Assembly (NCBI RefSeq): GCF_014694385.1
Contig: NZ_JAAOCA010000027.1
Location: 1 to 64,000, forward strand
Origin: Pseudomonas typographi
GTDB taxonomy: Bacteria; Pseudomonadota; Gammaproteobacteria; Pseudomonadales; Pseudomonadaceae
Reading direction: 5' to 3'
Length of the DNA stretch: 64,000 nucleotides
The position numbers and the translations under genes are program-made. Positions 61,983-64,000 of this stretch are shown here, piece by piece. The first letter of the stretch is position 1. Each line of letters starts with the position of its first letter. The notes beneath the pieces are model-generated. The model saw only the letters and a list, made by a program, of their open reading frames with translations. It had not been told where the DNA came from and did no database searches.

Positions 61983-63104
61983 TTGGCGCTATTCGGCGAG
62001 TTCAAACTCGGTAACACGCCCCTGAGCAATCGTATCGTTATGGCACCGATGACACGCTCTCGGGCACCCGATGACATTGCGACCGAGCAGGTCGCACTGC
62101 ATTACACCCAGCGGGCCACGGCTGGCCTGATCGTCTCGGAAGGCACGCCCATCTCCCGCGAAGGCCAAGGCTATCTGTTCAACCCCGGGATTTACACGCC
62201 GGAGCAGATCGAGGGCTGGAAGCTTGTAACTGACTCTGTGCATAGCGCCGGCGGCAAAATGTTCGCCCAGCTGTGGCACGTGGGGCGGGTGTCCCACACC
62301 TCTATTCAGATTGATGGAAAAGCCCCCGTCAGTGCTACCTGCAAACCAGCCCAAGGGGCAGTCGCATTTGGCTACACCGAGAACGGTGAGCCTGGTTTTG
62401 TGCCTACCTCCGTCCCTCGCCCGTTGACCACTGAGGAAGTTGCGCGAGTTGTTGAAGACTTTGCCCAGGCCGCACAAAATGCAATGGATGCCGGGTTCGA
62501 CGGTGTAGAAATTCACGGCGCCAACGGCTACTTGCTCGAACAATTCTTGAACCCCTTGGTAAACGACCGCACCGACCGTTATGGCGCCGCCGACCTGCAA
62601 GATCGGTTACGCTTTGTGTTTGACGTTGTCGACGCTGCCTGCGCAAGAATCGGTGCCGACCGCGTTGGCATTCGTATCTCACCGTATGGGCAACTGTTTG
62701 ACATGCCCATCTACCCAGAGATCGACGAAACCTATTCGGCACTGTGCGCAGGCATGCACAGACGCGGAATCGCTTATGTGCATGTCATGGATCAGAGCCA
62801 TTTCTTCATGGCCGGCGAAAGCTCGGCGGCGCAGGAGCAGGCATTGCGCGAACTGCTCAAGCAGTGCAAGGCTGAATTGGGCGAGACCGCACTTATCCTC
62901 GCTGGCGATATGACCCGCGAGCGCGCCCAGGGTTTGCTGGATGCGAATTTGACCGATTTGGCCGCCTTTGGGCAGCCTTTCATTGCCAACCCTGATCTCG
63001 TGGCCAGGCTGAAAAACGGCTGGTCACTGGCGGTGCCCGATCGAGATACCTATTACGGTGGAGGCGCCCAAGGCTATATCGATTACGGGCCATACGCCGG
63101 GTAG
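61983..63104 (+). CDS. Old-yellow-enzyme family alkene reductase
   Basis: A 373-residue FMN-dependent reductase of the NemA/XenB group, which reduces activated C=C bonds or nitro groups. Motifs are NRIVMAPMTRSRA at the N-terminus, LWHVGR, the substrate-binding HGANGYLLEQFLNP with PLVNDRTDRYG, and the phosphate-binding GQPFIANPDLV near the end. The start is TTG 61983: AGGAGG lies eight bases upstream and no ATG is in range. It likely belongs with the LysR and MFS genes as a defence against electrophiles. Confidence 0.92.
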   Translation: MALFGEFKLGNTPLSNRIVMAPMTRSRAPDDIATEQVALHYTQRATAGLIVSEGTPISREGQGYLFNPGIYTPEQIEGWKLVTDSVHSAGGKMFAQLWHVGRVSHTSIQIDGKAPVSATCKPAQGAVAFGYTENGEPGFVPTSVPRPLTTEEVARVVEDFAQAAQNAMDAGFDGVEIHGANGYLLEQFLNPLVNDRTDRYGAADLQDRLRFVFDVVDAACARIGADRVGIRISPYGQLFDMPIYPEIDETYSALCAGMHRRGIAYVHVMDQSHFFMAGESSAAQEQALRELLKQCKAELGETALILAGDMTRERAQGLLDANLTDLAAFGQPFIANPDLVARLKNGWSLAVPDRDTYYGGGAQGYIDYGPYAG

Positions 63105-63418
63105 CGATAAAAAGCGGTGCGTTGCGGATGGCCCCATGCTGAGCAAGCCGCGATGATGCAGCAGTGCCGCCTTGCTTAAGCCCGGTTTTGAGCCGTTAGA
63201 GTCAATCACACGGGTTGGAAAGCACCGAGGCGACCTGGTGGGGTCTTTCAGAAGTTGGCCGCACCATACCGACGGCGCCTTGCCCGGCAGCAACGTTCAC
63301 GCAACGGGCGTGGCCGGTGGCGTGGTGGCGCTGATCGGCCTGGCGCAACGGCGTAGGGCATAACGGCCTTCAAAAAGGTACACTGCGCGCCTGCAACAAC
63401 CCCTGACGGTAGCCATTT
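63105..63418. other. Gap between the reductase and helicase genes
   Basis: 314 bases without an intact gene. A GGTCTTTCAG motif (63242-63251) resembles the GGTGTTTCAG repeats elsewhere. The + frame ending at 63363 encodes a short peptide (GSNVHATGVAGGVVALIGLA, then QRRRA) that could be the membrane tail of a lost protein; no start or ribosome site. A possible -10-like GGTACACT lies near 63378. Confidence 0.4.
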
Positions 63419-64000
63419 ATGACGTTCGCCTCCCTTGGCCTGATCGACCCCTTGCTGCGCGCCTTGGACGCCTTGGGTTACACCGAACCTACCGCCGTGC
63501 AGCAGCAGGCCATCCCCGCCGTGCTCAGCGGCCGTGACCTGATGGCGGCCGCGCAAACCGGCACCGGCAAAACCGCAGGCTTCGCCTTGCCGCTGTTGCA
63601 GCGTCTGGCCATGGATGGGGCAAAGGTCGCCAGCAACTCGGTGCGCGCGTTGGTGCTGGTGCCCACGCGTGAACTAGCCGAGCAGGTACATGCCAACATC
63701 CGTGATTACGCGGTAAACCTGCCGGTGGGCACCTATGCGGTGTACGGCGGGGTAAGTATCAACCCGCAAATGATGCGCTTGCGCGGTGGTGTCGACCTGT
63801 TGGTGGCCACGCCGGGGCGCCTGCTCGACCTGCACCGCCAAAACGCGGTGAAATTCAACCAGGTCGAGGCGTTGGTGCTGGACGAAGCCGACCGTATGCT
63901 CGACCTGGGTTTTGCCGAAGAGCTACGCGCGCTCTACGCCAGTTTGCCCGAGCGCCGGCAAACGCTGTTGTTCTCTGCCACGTTCAGTGACGAGATTCGC
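63419..64000 (+). CDS. DEAD-box RNA helicase, RhlE-like (cut by window end)
   Basis: The first 194 residues of a DEAD-box helicase. The Q motif (FASLGLIDPLLRALDALGYTEPTAVQ), Walker A (AQTGTGKT), motif Ia (PTRELAEQ), GG, TPGR, DEAD (LDEADRMLDLGF) and SAT (FSATFS) are present in order. The rest lies outside the window. The short N-terminus before the Q motif fits RhlE-type enzymes. Confidence 0.92.
   Translation, partial: MTFASLGLIDPLLRALDALGYTEPTAVQQQAIPAVLSGRDLMAAAQTGTGKTAGFALPLLQRLAMDGAKVASNSVRALVLVPTRELAEQVHANIRDYAVNLPVGTYAVYGGVSINPQMMRLRGGVDLLVATPGRLLDLHRQNAVKFNQVEALVLDEADRMLDLGFAEELRALYASLPERRQTLLFSATFSDEIR

Overview
The window is chromosomal DNA from a GC-rich gammaproteobacterium, almost certainly a Pseudomonas and most likely of the P. 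putida / P. entomophila kind. The gene order supports this: proA-nadD-rsfS-rlmH-mrdA-rodA-mltB-rlpA-dacA-lipB-lipA, then leuS-lptE-holA, then lnt-corC-ybeY-phoH-miaB, then hemL-thiE-thiD facing a LadS-type sensor kinase. I assign the genus from recalled synteny and protein families, not from a database search. No rRNA, tRNA, CRISPR array or intact insertion sequence was found.

Bases 1-39,255 are mostly conserved housekeeping DNA. The first block (104-3,795) holds a CidA/LrgB-type membrane pair, a Lon-substrate-domain protein, a DedA-PAP2 fusion and a 3-methyladenine glycosylase. The forward run 3,932-16,110 makes proline and NAD precursors, matures ribosomes (RsfS, RlmH), builds the lateral cell wall (PBP2, RodA, MltB, RlpA, DacA) and makes lipoate (LipB, LipA). 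It ends with an LD-carboxypeptidase. The reverse run 16,268-22,023 holds a second MltB-like transglycosylase, holA, lptE and leuS. A second reverse run (23,404-28,723) holds lnt, corC, ybeY, a phoH ATPase and miaB. hemL, thiE and thiD follow, with ladS divergent from thiD. An AidB-like dehydrogenase, AMP nucleosidase and an RluE-like pseudouridine synthase close this part.

Bases 39,256-56,200 form a mosaic. An Lrp-type regulator is followed by about 490 bases without a gene, containing several strong hairpins and a clear terminator (a possible small RNA). Next comes a 1,861-residue protein that looks like the large dermonecrotic-toxin-like (DUF6543) proteins of Pseudomonas. Its C-terminus resembles a HYD1-type ADP-ribosyltransferase toxin domain. 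It is followed by a secreted DUF6515-like protein and an unrecognised 258-residue gene on the other strand. After a cation-diffusion-facilitator exporter with a small lipoprotein come a RES/Xre toxin-antitoxin pair, the helicase HrpB, and a Fur-box-preceded TonB-dependent siderophore receptor flanked by decayed gene fragments.

Bases 56,183-64,000 hold an exonuclease/endonuclease-phosphatase, a YciC-like membrane protein, a DUF2076 protein and a NYN-domain protein. A fragment of a YoeB-type toxin gene follows. A LysR / MFS efflux / old-yellow-enzyme cassette has somewhat AT-richer regulatory DNA. The window ends inside a DEAD-box RNA helicase gene. A short motif (GGTGTTTCAG and variants) recurs between genes and may mark a dispersed repeat family of this genome.
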